Positions 24,806-34,032 of a stretch of 64,000 nucleotides of DNA are shown here, piece by piece. This DNA comes from DATFKA01 sp035268885. GTDB lineage: Bacteria > Bacteroidota > Bacteroidia > Chitinophagales > Saprospiraceae. Made by a program: the position numbers and the translations under genes. The notes below the pieces were generated by a model that searched no databases, was not told where the DNA came from, and saw only the letters and a list, made by a program, of their open reading frames with translations. Within the stretch, counting starts at the first letter, position 1, and each line of letters starts with the position of its first letter. The DNA is taken from the NCBI GenBank assembly GCA_035268885.1, contig DATFKA010000146.1, forward strand, positions 14,697 to 78,696, read 5' to 3'.

Positions 24806-25498
24806 ATTAAGACTATCGAACTATCTATTCTATACCAGGATGAGCAGCTCATCGCCATTAATAAACCGCACGGTCTGTTGGTGCATCGCTCCCGGATGGC
24901 CCGCGATGCTACCGAATTCGCCGTACAGCTTTTACGCGACCAGATCGGCCAGCACGTCTATCCAGCCCACCGGTTGGACCGCAAGACCTCGGGGGTTTTG
25001 CTTTTTGCGAAAAGCAAGGAAATGAACAGCTACCTACAAGAGCAGTTTCGGGAACAGAGGATAGCCAAGGTATACCAGGCCATCGTACGTGGGTTTACTC
25101 CCCAAAGCGGAAGCATTGACTACGCCTTAAGCCATGAAGATAAAGTCCAGGAAGCACAGACGGATTATCGTACGCTGGCGCATTACGAACTACCGCTACC
25201 TTTCGGTAAATTCCCTACCTCGCGTTATAGCCTAGTGGAATTGAAACCCTACCAGGGACGCTTCCACCAACTGCGCAAACACATGGCGCATATTTTTCAC
25301 CCCATTATTGGGGATCGGCCACACGGTTGCAACAAACAGAATAAGCTCTGGAAGCAGCATTTTGGAATGACCAAAATGCTGCTACACGCCAAAACCCTGT
25401 TACTGACACTACCCGATGGGCAGGCTTTACAATTAATAGCACCGTATAGCGCGACATTCTCCAAGGTATTGGATAACTTAGCTGAACACAAAACTTAG
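24806..25498 (+). CDS. RluA/TruC-family pseudouridine synthase, probable AUU start
   Basis: About 230 residues of a TruC/RluA-type enzyme that makes pseudouridine in tRNA or rRNA. Seen: the N-terminal ILYQDEQLIAINKPHGLLVH, catalytic Asp in HRLDRKTSG, and the C-terminal PYQGRFHQLRKHMAH. The conserved N-terminus is encoded from about 24824, yet between the in-frame TAA (near 24756) and TTG at 24878 there is no ATG, GTG or TTG. TTG at 24878 would remove the conserved NKPHG motif. The best candidate start is ATT at 24806 (giving MKTIELSILYQDEQ), 8 bases after a terminator. It heads a run of closely spaced genes. Confidence 0.8.
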   Translation: MKTIELSILYQDEQLIAINKPHGLLVHRSRMARDATEFAVQLLRDQIGQHVYPAHRLDRKTSGVLLFAKSKEMNSYLQEQFREQRIAKVYQAIVRGFTPQSGSIDYALSHEDKVQEAQTDYRTLAHYELPLPFGKFPTSRYSLVELKPYQGRFHQLRKHMAHIFHPIIGDRPHGCNKQNKLWKQHFGMTKMLLHAKTLLLTLPDGQALQLIAPYSATFSKVLDNLAEHKT

Positions 25499-25502
25499 AC
25501 CC

Positions 25503-26513
25503 ATGCATATTCCTGGCTCTATCTTCTGGCGAATGGCCTGGTGGCTTTTGCCCCTCGCGATCCTCAGCAGTTCCCTTTTTCTGATCCTGAGTCCAATGGT
25601 GCCACTCAGCGCTGATCTCGCATTCGGTATTACGATCGATATGGCGACACTTCTGCCTTTTGCCTATTGGCTAGCCGTCCGCAAGACCAGTATCCCGCAG
25701 ATCACTGTCGTACCTGTGTTCATCTTATCGGTATTACTACTGGGCTACCTTTTACCAGATACTTACACCCGATTACCCCATCAGATAGAGACTTTTGTAT
25801 TCCCGGTGCTGGAATTATTGGTTCTTGGTTTTATTATTCAAAAGGTCTGGGCTTTCGCCAAAGCTTTTCCGCAAGACAGCACAGATAATGACTTCCTCAT
25901 AATGATTCGTCAGGCAGCCCGGGAAGTTTTCCAGAATGGTAAATTAGCTCAGGTTTTTGCCACCGAAATAGCGATGTTCTACTATGCTTTTTTTAGCTGG
26001 CAAAAAACGCAGACTTCAGGATTTACGCATTATCGTAAGAATGGACTGGTGGCATTACTCTGGGCGGTGATCATGATCCTTTTAGTCGAAACTTTTGTCT
26101 TACACATTTTTCTGATGCGCTGGAACGCAGCGGTGGCCTGGATCATCTTTGGCCTTAGCCTCTACGGGGCGCTGCAAATCTTTGCACATATTAGAGCCCT
26201 AAAGCAGCGGCACAGTAACTTACACGAGCGCGCACTACATCTCAAATATGGTCTCTTCGGCGACACCCGGATTACCCTAGACAATATCGAGTCCTGGGAA
26301 TGGACCCGCAGGCGGCTTTCCAAGGAAGACAGACAGGCTCAACAATTATCTTTATTAGGTGAACTGGAACCTCATAACCTCGTCCTGTACCTAAAGGAGC
26401 CCACTATCCTGACCAAGGCCTACGGTATTAAAAAAAGTTATACCCAACTCATGCTCCACATGGACGAGCAGGAAGCTTTTGAAGCCTTACTAAAAGAAAA
26501 ACAGAACCAATGA
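25503..26513 (+). CDS. Polytopic membrane protein of unknown function
   Basis: 336 residues. Six or seven membrane helices lie in the first two thirds (for example WWLLPLAILSSSLFLILSP, VVPVFILSVLLLGYLLP, FPVLELLVLGFIIQ, ALLWAVIMILLVETFVLHI, AWIIFGLSLYGALQIF). A cytoplasmic beta-rich tail follows (about 235-336), with LHLKYGLFGDTRITLDNIES, which resembles PH-like bacterial domains at the end of membrane proteins. No firm family. It starts 4 bases after the pseudouridine synthase gene and overlaps the next lipoprotein gene by 4 bases, so it is part of an operon. Confidence 0.75.
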   Translation: MHIPGSIFWRMAWWLLPLAILSSSLFLILSPMVPLSADLAFGITIDMATLLPFAYWLAVRKTSIPQITVVPVFILSVLLLGYLLPDTYTRLPHQIETFVFPVLELLVLGFIIQKVWAFAKAFPQDSTDNDFLIMIRQAAREVFQNGKLAQVFATEIAMFYYAFFSWQKTQTSGFTHYRKNGLVALLWAVIMILLVETFVLHIFLMRWNAAVAWIIFGLSLYGALQIFAHIRALKQRHSNLHERALHLKYGLFGDTRITLDNIESWEWTRRRLSKEDRQAQQLSLLGELEPHNLVLYLKEPTILTKAYGIKKSYTQLMLHMDEQEAFEALLKEKQNQ

Positions 26514-27268
26514 AATACCTATTCGTAGCGCTCATTTTGTGTTTCTTTTTCGGCTGTAGCCAAAAAGAGACACCCGATCCCTTTATCCAGATTCAAGACG
26601 AAAAGGCCCGCGCTATCATCCGGGCTTCCATCGAGCACGCCGGCGGTATGGAACGCTGGAAAAAAATTAAGCGACTGCGATATACCAAAGATTTTCAGTT
26701 ACTGCTGGCCTCTGGTGAAACGGAAAAAACCTACGAGCAGATGCACGATTACCAGTACGATCCATTGCTGATCGATATCCGCTCGGTAGAAAATGGACAA
26801 GAGATTCACACCCAACTAAAGGATGATGTCTATACCCGCACCATTAATGGTGATCCGGCCGAGGCCACCCAGGAAGCTTTGGCAAAAGCCGTCAACACTT
26901 CCACTTACGTCGTTAGCATGCCCTTCAAATTACTGGACCCCGGTGCTCAAATCACTTATGAGGGAGAAACCAGCATGCACGATGGTCGCGTAGTGGACGT
27001 CATCCGGGTCGATTACAACGCCCAGCAACACGACAACCACTCCACGACCGACACCTGGAAGTATTATTTCGATAAGGAAGATCGAAAAATTGTAGCCAAC
27101 TGGGTAAAGACCAGCGACCATTATTCTCTGGTGGAGAATGTCTCTTTTGTTCAGGCTGGCGGTATCCTGTTCAACCGGGAACGCAAAAGCTATCGGGTCG
27201 ACAGTTTGGGCAATCGGCTTTGGTTGCGGGCCGATTACATTTATGACAACTACATGATTTCTTATTAA
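26510..27268 (+). CDS. Lipoprotein, DUF6503-like
   Basis: 252 residues with lipobox FFGC (Cys near 16). The mature part starts with RAIIRASIEHAGGMERWKKI, as in outer-membrane lipoprotein-sorting-like and DUF6503 proteins of Bacteroidota. Beta-strand-rich segments follow (VDVIRVDYNAQQHD, TWKYYFDKEDRKIV, ILFNRERKSYRVDS), which fit a half-barrel lipid-binding fold similar to LolA/LolB. The role is inferred only from the fold. It overlaps the upstream membrane-protein gene by 4 bases. Confidence 0.72.
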   Translation: MKYLFVALILCFFFGCSQKETPDPFIQIQDEKARAIIRASIEHAGGMERWKKIKRLRYTKDFQLLLASGETEKTYEQMHDYQYDPLLIDIRSVENGQEIHTQLKDDVYTRTINGDPAEATQEALAKAVNTSTYVVSMPFKLLDPGAQITYEGETSMHDGRVVDVIRVDYNAQQHDNHSTTDTWKYYFDKEDRKIVANWVKTSDHYSLVENVSFVQAGGILFNRERKSYRVDSLGNRLWLRADYIYDNYMISY

Positions 27269-27298
27269 TCCTCTAACCTTATAATATAAAATCAAGCC

Positions 27299-27634
27299 AT
27301 GGATACCATTCGATTAGCAGACCTCAACAATAACAAATATCTGATCACCCGCGAAGCATTAAAATATCATCCAATCAGTGAAGTGGAAAGTTCTTCCGGT
27401 GTCTACTCCGGCGGGGAAGCCAAAGAGATTGCCCTAAGCGCTGCCCAATGGCAGCAAGCCCAGGCAATGGCTCAGTTAATAATCGACCATAAAGATACGC
27501 ATACCGAAACTCGTCAAAAGGGCACCTCGGTACTCAAAGTCAGTGAAGGCTTACATAAACAAAGCTACGTGATCAATAAATCTAAAGAGCTTGACACACT
27601 CATGGCTTACTTAAAAAAGCTGCTGGAGGTTTGA
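27299..27634 (+). CDS. Hypothetical protein, 111 residues
   Basis: Small soluble protein with no signal peptide or membrane helix. It begins MDTIRLADLNNNKYLITREALKYHPISEVES, has a Ser/Gly stretch (SSGVYSGGEAKEI), and ends in a Lys/Leu-rich helix. No recognised family. It lies between a lipoprotein and a T9SS cargo gene (30 bases after the first, 1 base before the second), so it is real on context and codon use, probably as part of the same operon. Confidence 0.65.
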   Translation: MDTIRLADLNNNKYLITREALKYHPISEVESSSGVYSGGEAKEIALSAAQWQQAQAMAQLIIDHKDTHTETRQKGTSVLKVSEGLHKQSYVINKSKELDTLMAYLKKLLEV

Positions 27635-27635
27635 C

Positions 27636-29099
27636 ATGACATCAATAAAGTTGCTACTTGTCTTAATTGCTGCGATATCGGCTGACCTGTGTTCTGCCCA
27701 GGACCTCTCCGCAGGTCTGGTTGCTTATTACAGCTTTTGCGGCTGTACCGCCGTTGATCACAGCGGCAATGATAATGATGCCACCCTGGTGGGTAACCCC
27801 CTCTGCCGTGACGGGATCAAAGGTCAGGGCTTCCAACTCAATACCAGCCCCGGTGTCAACGACTGTGGCCGAAGCGGCGGTGACTACATCCGCCTACCCG
27901 TATTAGAATCCATCTGGGACGGTGGCTTCTCCGTCTGCGCCTGGGTACAATATGAAAACGTAGCGAATTACGAACGCATCATCGACATTGGCAACGGCAT
28001 GGGGGATTCAGGAGGTCTGCCTCTCTGGTTTGGCCGGGAGGGTAACTCTGATAACCTCACCCTGGAGAGCTGGGTCGACGCCGACCCGAATACTAACCGC
28101 AGCACGGGCCGACTAATAGCCGAAAACGTGATCACCAACGGACAGATCGAATTTTACTGCGCCACTATTGACGACCGTACCATGCGTATCTACGTCAACG
28201 GAGAACTGGTCGCCGAAAAAGAAGGCCATCCCATTCGTAATGTACGTCGTACGGAGAATTTTATCGGCCGCTCAAACTGGTGTGAAGCGGATCCCGACCT
28301 AAAGGGCTTTATAGATGAAGTTCGCCTCTACAATCGGCCCCTTTCAGCCGAAGAAATCCGACTGCTCTACGATTCTCCAGCCCTAGTCACCGGTTCCGAT
28401 GTAGTGTGCCCCGGAGAACCGGTACAGCTGAAAGCCCAGGGGGGCGTACGCTACCAATGGACACCCAGTACTTTCCTCAATGCGACGGACATTGCCGATC
28501 CCATCGCCATTGCCGATCGGGATACAACGATTAATTATCAGGTCGAGATCTTTTTTCCGGACAATTGCTCCGTAGTGGACACCATCACCTTAAGCGTTGA
28601 CGACTGTATCGATTGCGCGGGTGTACCCGACGGAAGCGCCGTGGTGGACGAATGCGGTCTGTGCTTACCCCCCGACGATCCCAATTTTAATCAGTCCTGC
28701 TTAGACTGTGCGGGAGTGCCCAATGGAAATGCGATTATCGACCAGTGTGGGGAATGCCTGCCGGCGGATGATCCCAACTTTAATCTTTCCTGTATTGATA
28801 CCGAGGCTATTTTTATTCCTTCGGCCTTCTCTCCTAATCAGGATGGCATCAATGATGTGTTTCGGGTATATGGGGATGCGACTGCCGTCGAAAAAATCGA
28901 ATCCTTCCAGGTGAAAGACCGCTGGGGAAATTTGGTATTTGAAGCTCAGGACTACCCATTGGGCGATCCCGGTAGCGCATGGAATGGCAGCCGGGGAGGC
29001 GAAAGACTACATCAGGGGATATATGTATATCAGGCCATCGTCCTTTTTAAAAACGGTGCCTTGCGAACTATTACCGGGACGGTTACATTGATATATTAA
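27636..29099 (+). CDS. LamG-domain T9SS type B cargo protein
   Basis: 487 residues. Signal peptide (about 1-21, ending CSAQ), then a LamG/concanavalin-like domain (about 25-245: GLVAYYSFCG, GFQLNTSPG, FIDEVRLYNRPLSAEEIRLL). An Ig-like or PKD-like stretch follows, then short Cys-rich repeats (CAGVPDGSAVVDECGLCLPP and CAGVPNGNAIIDQCGECLPA). It ends in a type B (gliding-motility-associated, CHU_C) sorting domain (IFIPSAFSPNQDGINDVFRV). It should be exported by T9SS and bind polysaccharide or cell-surface material. It is the last gene of the run that starts at 24806. Confidence 0.88.
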   Translation: MTSIKLLLVLIAAISADLCSAQDLSAGLVAYYSFCGCTAVDHSGNDNDATLVGNPLCRDGIKGQGFQLNTSPGVNDCGRSGGDYIRLPVLESIWDGGFSVCAWVQYENVANYERIIDIGNGMGDSGGLPLWFGREGNSDNLTLESWVDADPNTNRSTGRLIAENVITNGQIEFYCATIDDRTMRIYVNGELVAEKEGHPIRNVRRTENFIGRSNWCEADPDLKGFIDEVRLYNRPLSAEEIRLLYDSPALVTGSDVVCPGEPVQLKAQGGVRYQWTPSTFLNATDIADPIAIADRDTTINYQVEIFFPDNCSVVDTITLSVDDCIDCAGVPDGSAVVDECGLCLPPDDPNFNQSCLDCAGVPNGNAIIDQCGECLPADDPNFNLSCIDTEAIFIPSAFSPNQDGINDVFRVYGDATAVEKIESFQVKDRWGNLVFEAQDYPLGDPGSAWNGSRGGERLHQGIYVYQAIVLFKNGALRTITGTVTLIY

Positions 29100-29143
29100 A
29101 CACTGAAGCCATTCATCAAATCGACAATCCGACAATTACTGCT

Positions 29144-29554
29144 ATGGTTATACACAAAGAAATACAATTACCCGCCTTCTCCCGTGGGTATCATTTGATT
29201 ACTCAACAAGTTCAGGCAGCCTTAGATGATCTCCCACTTTCTGGGATCCTACATCTATTCATCAAACACACCTCGGCCGCCCTCACCATCAACGAAAATG
29301 CCGATCCAACGGTACGAGAAGATTTTGAGAGTATCTTCAATAAGTTAATTCCGGAGAATATGCCTTTCCTGAAGCACACGCTGGAAGGTCCCGACGATAT
29401 GCCGGCCCACATTAAGGCCGCCCTGATTGGCTCTTCGGTCAGCATTCCCATAAGGAATGGTCGTCTCGATCTGGGTACCTGGCAAGGTATTTATCTTTGT
29501 GAATTCCGTAATCGCGCCAGTGGCCGGAAGTTGGTCTTATCCATCTACGGCTAA
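29144..29554 (+). CDS. yjbQ: YjbQ/UPF0047 family protein
   Basis: 136 residues, the standard length. Conserved features: FIKHTSAALTINENADPTVRED near the middle and the C-terminal GTWQGIYLCEFRNRASGRKLVLSI. The family has a trimeric fold with a conserved His/Asn site; some members have thiamine-phosphate synthase activity in vitro, and the true role is open. It ends with a 4-base overlap with the convergent membrane-protein gene. Confidence 0.92.
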   Translation: MVIHKEIQLPAFSRGYHLITQQVQAALDDLPLSGILHLFIKHTSAALTINENADPTVREDFESIFNKLIPENMPFLKHTLEGPDDMPAHIKAALIGSSVSIPIRNGRLDLGTWQGIYLCEFRNRASGRKLVLSIYG

Positions 29555-29988
29555 TTGTCGCCGCTCTCGCCGGATTGAACCTGTTCTACCTTATAAACGA
29601 AGTAATCGGTTTTTCCCTGCCAGGGCATCGCCTTGAACTTTTGCCGGTAGTACAGTTTTACGGGTTGGCCCTGGTAATCCTGTAGTTGATCGTAGATATC
29701 ATCTTTCCAGACGGAGAAGGCCCAGGTATTTCCGATGATACCATTTTCGTTGCGGGTATCAATACTCCCCATATTGAGCTCGCCCTCATAAGTTTTCCAG
29801 ACCACCCCTTTGTAAGATACTTTATTCAGTAGTCCGGAGCGGGTTCCTTTGCTGTAGGTGATATTACAGGCACCGATGTAGCCCGCCGTTCCCAACACGG
29901 CAATCAGCACCAACCAGAGAAAGAGCTTTTTGATATTCTTCCCGATGGTCCGAAAGCCATCGCCTACCACTTGTTTAAATTCACTCAT
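29551..29988 (-). CDS. Small membrane protein (family often mislabelled 6-phosphogluconate dehydrogenase)
   Basis: 145 residues from the ATG at 29988; a TTG-started extension to 30024 is less likely. An N-terminal charged helix (MSEFKQVVGDGFRTIGKNIK) leads to one membrane helix (LFLWLVLIAVLGTAGYIGA). A soluble domain follows with GTRSGLLNKVSYKGVVWKTYEGELN, the pattern of a widespread Bacteroidota protein that databases often name 6-phosphogluconate dehydrogenase without reason. Function unknown; the soluble part may be periplasmic. Confidence 0.75.
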   Translation of the reverse strand: MSEFKQVVGDGFRTIGKNIKKLFLWLVLIAVLGTAGYIGACNITYSKGTRSGLLNKVSYKGVVWKTYEGELNMGSIDTRNENGIIGNTWAFSVWKDDIYDQLQDYQGQPVKLYYRQKFKAMPWQGKTDYFVYKVEQVQSGESGDN

Positions 29989-30169
29989 ATTTGTTTGATC
30001 GTTTTTTGATTTGGTGGTTTTCAACTACAAATTACCTGCTTTTCAGACGGTTTGCAAGTAGGGATAGTTCGGTATACTTGTTCTTCTTTTAGTGAAGGTG
30101 TTTAAAAACTCCTCACTGAGCCCTTGGCAACACATTGAAAGCCAATACGGCAGCTCTTTTTTCCCTTCG

Positions 30170-30184
30170 TCCGTCTGAGGCGGA
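30170..30184. repeat. Short GC-rich palindrome
   Basis: TCCGTCTGAGGCGGA, a hairpin with a 6-bp stem (one G-T pair) and 3-base loop, in the 257-base gap upstream of the LytTR gene. The same form (TCYGCC, 3 bases, GGCGGA) recurs at 47049 and 48833 in the rnf operon. The rest of this gap shows nothing clear. Confidence 0.4.
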
Positions 30185-30245
30185 TGGCTACGAGAAAAAA
30201 AGTTTAAATTGCTTCAATATAAAATAGACAATATCTTACTCATTA

Positions 30246-31121
30246 ATGAGAATTAAAAGCATACTCAATAGGCCACATCCTTTTATTTTTAACCGGTATA
30301 GTGTCCTCTTGCCATCATGCCTTACTTTTTTAGTTCTATTTATTCTTAAGCCTTTTGAATTCGATTCCTATTTGACAAAACGACTGATTTTTTGGAGTTT
30401 GATTTTTGCTGCTACGGTGGGCACTACTATCTTTTGTAGTGTGGCTGTGGTGAAAAAGATTTTTAGAAAGACCATTGAGGAAAACTGGACCTTAAAGCAT
30501 GAGGTATTATTAATTCTTGGGGTTGTAGCCATTATTAGCCTAGAAGTTTACGTGCTTTTCCTGCTATTAAGTCCCGGTATCGGTAAGAGGGAACTATTTA
30601 ATTTGGTTGTATTTCGGACTCTGGCCATTAGTTTTTTTCCCGTGCTTATTTTGGTGCTTTACGAGCAAAATCATCATCAAAAATTACAGAGGCAAAGGGC
30701 AGAGAGATTCAATCAAGAGCTACTTAAAAACCAAAATTCAGAAGCTCAAAATCCTCATAAAAGCACTTATTCTGGAAAAGTAGTGTTAGTGGCAGAAAAC
30801 GAGAAAGTTGCATTACAGGTTGACACCATGAATTTGGTTTTTGCAAAGGCTGAGGGGAATTATGTGGAGGTCTTTTATCACCATGCAGAAAAAGTACAAA
30901 AAGAACTCATCAGAAACAGTCTGAAGGCAATTGAAGGGTATCTCCCAGCGGCAGATTTTTTTCGTTGCCACAAAAGCTTTGTAGTTAACCTGCATCATAT
31001 CCAAAAGGTAGAGGGCAATGCTCGCAACTTAGAACTAATTTTAGAGGATATAGAGGAGCACATCCCCGTTTCTCGTGCCAAATCTGAAAGGCTACTTCAG
31101 CTTTTTCAACAAAAAGCCTAA
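30246..31121 (+). CDS. Membrane-anchored LytTR transcription regulator
   Basis: 291 residues. Four membrane helices in the N-terminal half (about 20-36, 48-68, 84-106, 123-140) are followed by a charged coil and a C-terminal LytTR DNA-binding domain (about 178-290: EGNYVEVFYH, RNSLKAIEGYL, FFRCHKSFVVNLHHIQKV). There is no receiver domain, so it would sense a membrane signal directly. It is the first gene of an AT-rich islet. The genes after it (small ORF, aspartyl protease, beta-lactamase-like hydrolase) may be its targets. Confidence 0.85.
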   Translation: MRIKSILNRPHPFIFNRYSVLLPSCLTFLVLFILKPFEFDSYLTKRLIFWSLIFAATVGTTIFCSVAVVKKIFRKTIEENWTLKHEVLLILGVVAIISLEVYVLFLLLSPGIGKRELFNLVVFRTLAISFFPVLILVLYEQNHHQKLQRQRAERFNQELLKNQNSEAQNPHKSTYSGKVVLVAENEKVALQVDTMNLVFAKAEGNYVEVFYHHAEKVQKELIRNSLKAIEGYLPAADFFRCHKSFVVNLHHIQKVEGNARNLELILEDIEEHIPVSRAKSERLLQLFQQKA

Positions 31122-31237
31122 TACACTTTCCTTAAACCTTCCCATTGCTCCCAAATAGGGGGCTATTCTTCCCAAAATGTCATTAGAGCGGTTCTTTTAG
31201 TGATTTTCAACTCAACTTTGCGACATCAAAAAATCAA

Positions 31238-31402
31238 ATGAATACTCCAATGGAAACCTTGTTCAATTGGGGATTTGATAAGACTACTTATTCGAAGGAC
31301 CCGTCGAGCGAGTTTTGGATTGATAAAGCGACCCATCGGGTACTACAAATGAAGGAAAGTTTAGACAACTTCTTTAAAGTGAAATTAGATGACACGTTAT
31401 AG
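31238..31402 (+). CDS. Small ORF, 54 residues
   Basis: An ATG-started frame (MNTPMETLFNWGFDKTTY to NFFKVKLDDTL) whose last 14 bases overlap the start of the aspartyl protease gene. A promoter-like CAACTTTG lies about 20 bases upstream. Composition (acidic and aromatic residues, no hydrophobic segment) is plausible for a small soluble protein. I know no homologue. It may instead be a leader or a leftover of a longer gene. Confidence 0.4.
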   Translation: MNTPMETLFNWGFDKTTYSKDPSSEFWIDKATHRVLQMKESLDNFFKVKLDDTL

Positions 31403-32546
31403 ACCTATTATGTTTTTGGTATGGCTAATTGTTGCCTCTTCTTGTTCTTATCTCAAAAACGTTCAGTTGCTCACCGGAGGTCACATCGGCCGTAAGAATT
31501 ACGTGCAAACGCTCCCTTTTGAATGGCGAAAGGAACTTATTGTGGTAAAAGCACGCCTTAACTCAGACACGACACAACGAGAATTCATTTTCGATACGGG
31601 AGCATTTAACAGCAAGGTGGAAAGTGATTTGGCCAATGTGCTGGGTTTAAAAGTGGTTACTGAAAAAACCAACAGCACGGCCTCCGGCATTAACCGAAAA
31701 ATAGAGGTGGTACGGATTGATTCTTTGCTACTCGGTGAAACTGCTATTTACAGCCTGGGAGCCGGCAAGCTTACCTACGCACCCACATCTGCAAGCCCTT
31801 GTATTGCAGCAAGTGGCATTATTGGGGCAAACCTAATCAAGTTGGCACACTGGAAAATAGACTATGAAAAGCAGCTTCTGCATTTTTCTGATACCCCATT
31901 CAAAGTGGTAGAAAGAAGTTATGTGTTGCCCTTTGAGCGCCCCTTACTTTCAGGAACACCGAGCATTAACCTGGAAGTTGAAGGTAAAAAAGTGGAAAAT
32001 ATTTTGTTTGATGTGGGCTATAATGGCGGTTTAATTTTGCCTATAGCGGTCGCTAGTCATTTTGAAAATACCGAATCGAAAATCATTCTTGACCAATCTA
32101 CTTCGGGGATTTATGGCACCAATACCGATTCTTTACTCGTCAAAAAATTGGAGGTCAATGTGGGCGGAGTTAAAACCCGAATACCTGTAGAATTTTCTTC
32201 GCTCAATAAAGCCCTATTGGGCAATGAGTTTTTGAAGCATTTCGTGGTGATTATTAACTACGATACAAAGAAAATCTACCTGCAAAAGCAGCAAGAAGTG
32301 CGCATTGCTACTCCACCTGGTTTTTCGGTAGCAATTCAAAACGACTCGCTTTGGGTGGTCAGCCGTACTGCGCCCGAAATACCTCTTAATTTGGGAGAAA
32401 CCCTATTATCGGTAAATGGCAAAAAGCCCAACGAGCTATTTATTTCTCATTGTGATTATGTGATCAATATTGGAAAATTGTTTGAGCAAGATCGTTTGGT
32501 GGTTCAGAAAATGGACGGCTCTTTTTTAAATATCCCAACTGAATAG
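31389..32546 (+). CDS. Retropepsin-like aspartyl protease lipoprotein
   Basis: 385 residues. Signal with lipobox ASSC (Cys near 19). Two pepsin-like halves: FIFDTGAFNSKV carries the catalytic DTG, and ILFDVGYNGGLILP gives a second Asp motif in which T is replaced by V. The C-terminal segment (from about 305: FSVAIQNDSLWVVSRT, LGETLLSVNGKKPNEL) resembles a PDZ domain. Bacteroidota aspartyl protease family proteins of this layout are common; substrates are unknown. It lies in the AT-rich islet, 4 bases upstream of a beta-lactamase-like hydrolase. Confidence 0.82.
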   Translation: MTRYRPIMFLVWLIVASSCSYLKNVQLLTGGHIGRKNYVQTLPFEWRKELIVVKARLNSDTTQREFIFDTGAFNSKVESDLANVLGLKVVTEKTNSTASGINRKIEVVRIDSLLLGETAIYSLGAGKLTYAPTSASPCIAASGIIGANLIKLAHWKIDYEKQLLHFSDTPFKVVERSYVLPFERPLLSGTPSINLEVEGKKVENILFDVGYNGGLILPIAVASHFENTESKIILDQSTSGIYGTNTDSLLVKKLEVNVGGVKTRIPVEFSSLNKALLGNEFLKHFVVIINYDTKKIYLQKQQEVRIATPPGFSVAIQNDSLWVVSRTAPEIPLNLGETLLSVNGKKPNELFISHCDYVINIGKLFEQDRLVVQKMDGSFLNIPTE

Positions 32547-32550
32547 AATT

Positions 32551-34032
32551 ATGAAAAGATCAATTTTACCTTTAGTCATTTCATTTTTAATTTCTTCAAA
32601 TCTTGTTGCTCAGGCAGACACAAGCCAAATGCTCGATTCCTTCATCCAAAACACCCTGGAAAGGTCGGAAATTGTGCCTTCTGTGAGTATTGCCATTGTG
32701 AGCGATAAGGAGGTTTTATACCAGCAAACTTTTGGCTATGCCGATTGGGAGAAGGAACAACCCGCAACGAATCAAAATAATTATTACATCGCTTCCTGCA
32801 CCAAAGCCTTTAATGGACTTTTAGCCCACATTTTGGCAGAAGAAGGAAAACTAGAACTCAATGCGCCCATTTTAAACTACAAGCCTTTTAAAGATTTCAA
32901 AAGGAAAGATGTCTTCCAAAACATTACTATTTTGGATTTGCTTTCGCACCAAAGTGGGATTGACAATCCTTATCTTTCTTTCCGGTTGGCTTATACAGGT
33001 GATTATACCGATGCGGAGATTCTAAAGCTCATCGAAGAAGAAACTGAAAGTAATGAAGCAGGGAAAGCTTTTGAATACACCAACTTTGGCTACTATTTAT
33101 TCGACTACCTGCTGCAAGCCGAGCTCGGAAAAAGTTGGAAAGATTTACTGGACGAAAAGCTTTTTCAGCCCCTCGGCATGGAAAACAGTACAGCGTATGC
33201 CTCAAAAGTACCTGTGGAAAAACTAGCACGTCCGCATAGTGGCGTGTTCCAAGGGAAGGTAAACGTTTCTCTTTTGCAAAAGAGCGATGCATTGATGCAC
33301 GCAGCTGGTGGTCTGATGACTAATGTTGAAGATGCTGCTACCTTTTTGCAGTTTTATTTGGGAAAAGGACAGGGAATATACTCAAAAGGCTTGGTAGAAA
33401 ATTCTTTCCGGCAGCAAGTGGAAGCAAAGCACGAATATGTGCGTGTTTTTGACGGACAGGGATATGCAAGCGGTTGGCGGATTGGTGAATTCGAAAAGGA
33501 AAAAATCGTGTATCATTTTGGAGGCTACACCGGCTATTTTGCTCACTACTCATTTATTCCCGATAAGAATATTGGTATGGCTGTTTTTAGCAATACCGAT
33601 ATGGGCATGACTGCTGGCAATTTGATTTCGAAGTATGCTTATAATTTGTATTTGGGAAATAAAAAGCAAGTGAAAAGAGCTGAAAAAATTCTAGATAAAA
33701 AAGTACCGAAGGCACTTGCTAAAGAACGCAAAGCGCAACTTGCGCACGAGCAAAAAATGGCTGAGCGAACATGGAATTTGTCGCTACCAAAAGATCAATA
33801 TGCAGGTACATTCACGAGCGAAAAATACGGTTCAGTAGAAATTCGGTACGAGAGCGGGCAATTTGTAGCGGTGGCAGGGAATTTAAAAACGGTAGCAACT
33901 CCATTCCCCACTGAAAACACGATGCGGGTAGAGTTAGTACCGGGTTCAGGAACCATCATTGGGTTTGACCTCACAGATGGAAAGGTGGTTAGTTTATTTC
34001 ATCAAAGGGAAACCTTTATGAAAGTGAAGTAA
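32551..34032 (+). CDS. Serine hydrolase of the class C beta-lactamase family
   Basis: 493 residues. Signal peptide (about 1-21, ending LVAQ). Catalytic motifs of the beta-lactamase/DD-peptidase fold: Ser82-Cys-Thr-Lys85 (YIASCTKAF), Tyr176 in EYTNFG, and HFGGYTG as the third motif. The C-terminal 100 residues form a lipocalin-like domain of the DUF3471 type (YAGTFTSEKYGSVEIRYES). Such proteins may be esterases or peptidases as well as beta-lactamases. It belongs to the AT-rich islet, directly behind the aspartyl protease gene. Confidence 0.88.
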   Translation: MKRSILPLVISFLISSNLVAQADTSQMLDSFIQNTLERSEIVPSVSIAIVSDKEVLYQQTFGYADWEKEQPATNQNNYYIASCTKAFNGLLAHILAEEGKLELNAPILNYKPFKDFKRKDVFQNITILDLLSHQSGIDNPYLSFRLAYTGDYTDAEILKLIEEETESNEAGKAFEYTNFGYYLFDYLLQAELGKSWKDLLDEKLFQPLGMENSTAYASKVPVEKLARPHSGVFQGKVNVSLLQKSDALMHAAGGLMTNVEDAATFLQFYLGKGQGIYSKGLVENSFRQQVEAKHEYVRVFDGQGYASGWRIGEFEKEKIVYHFGGYTGYFAHYSFIPDKNIGMAVFSNTDMGMTAGNLISKYAYNLYLGNKKQVKRAEKILDKKVPKALAKERKAQLAHEQKMAERTWNLSLPKDQYAGTFTSEKYGSVEIRYESGQFVAVAGNLKTVATPFPTENTMRVELVPGSGTIIGFDLTDGKVVSLFHQRETFMKVK

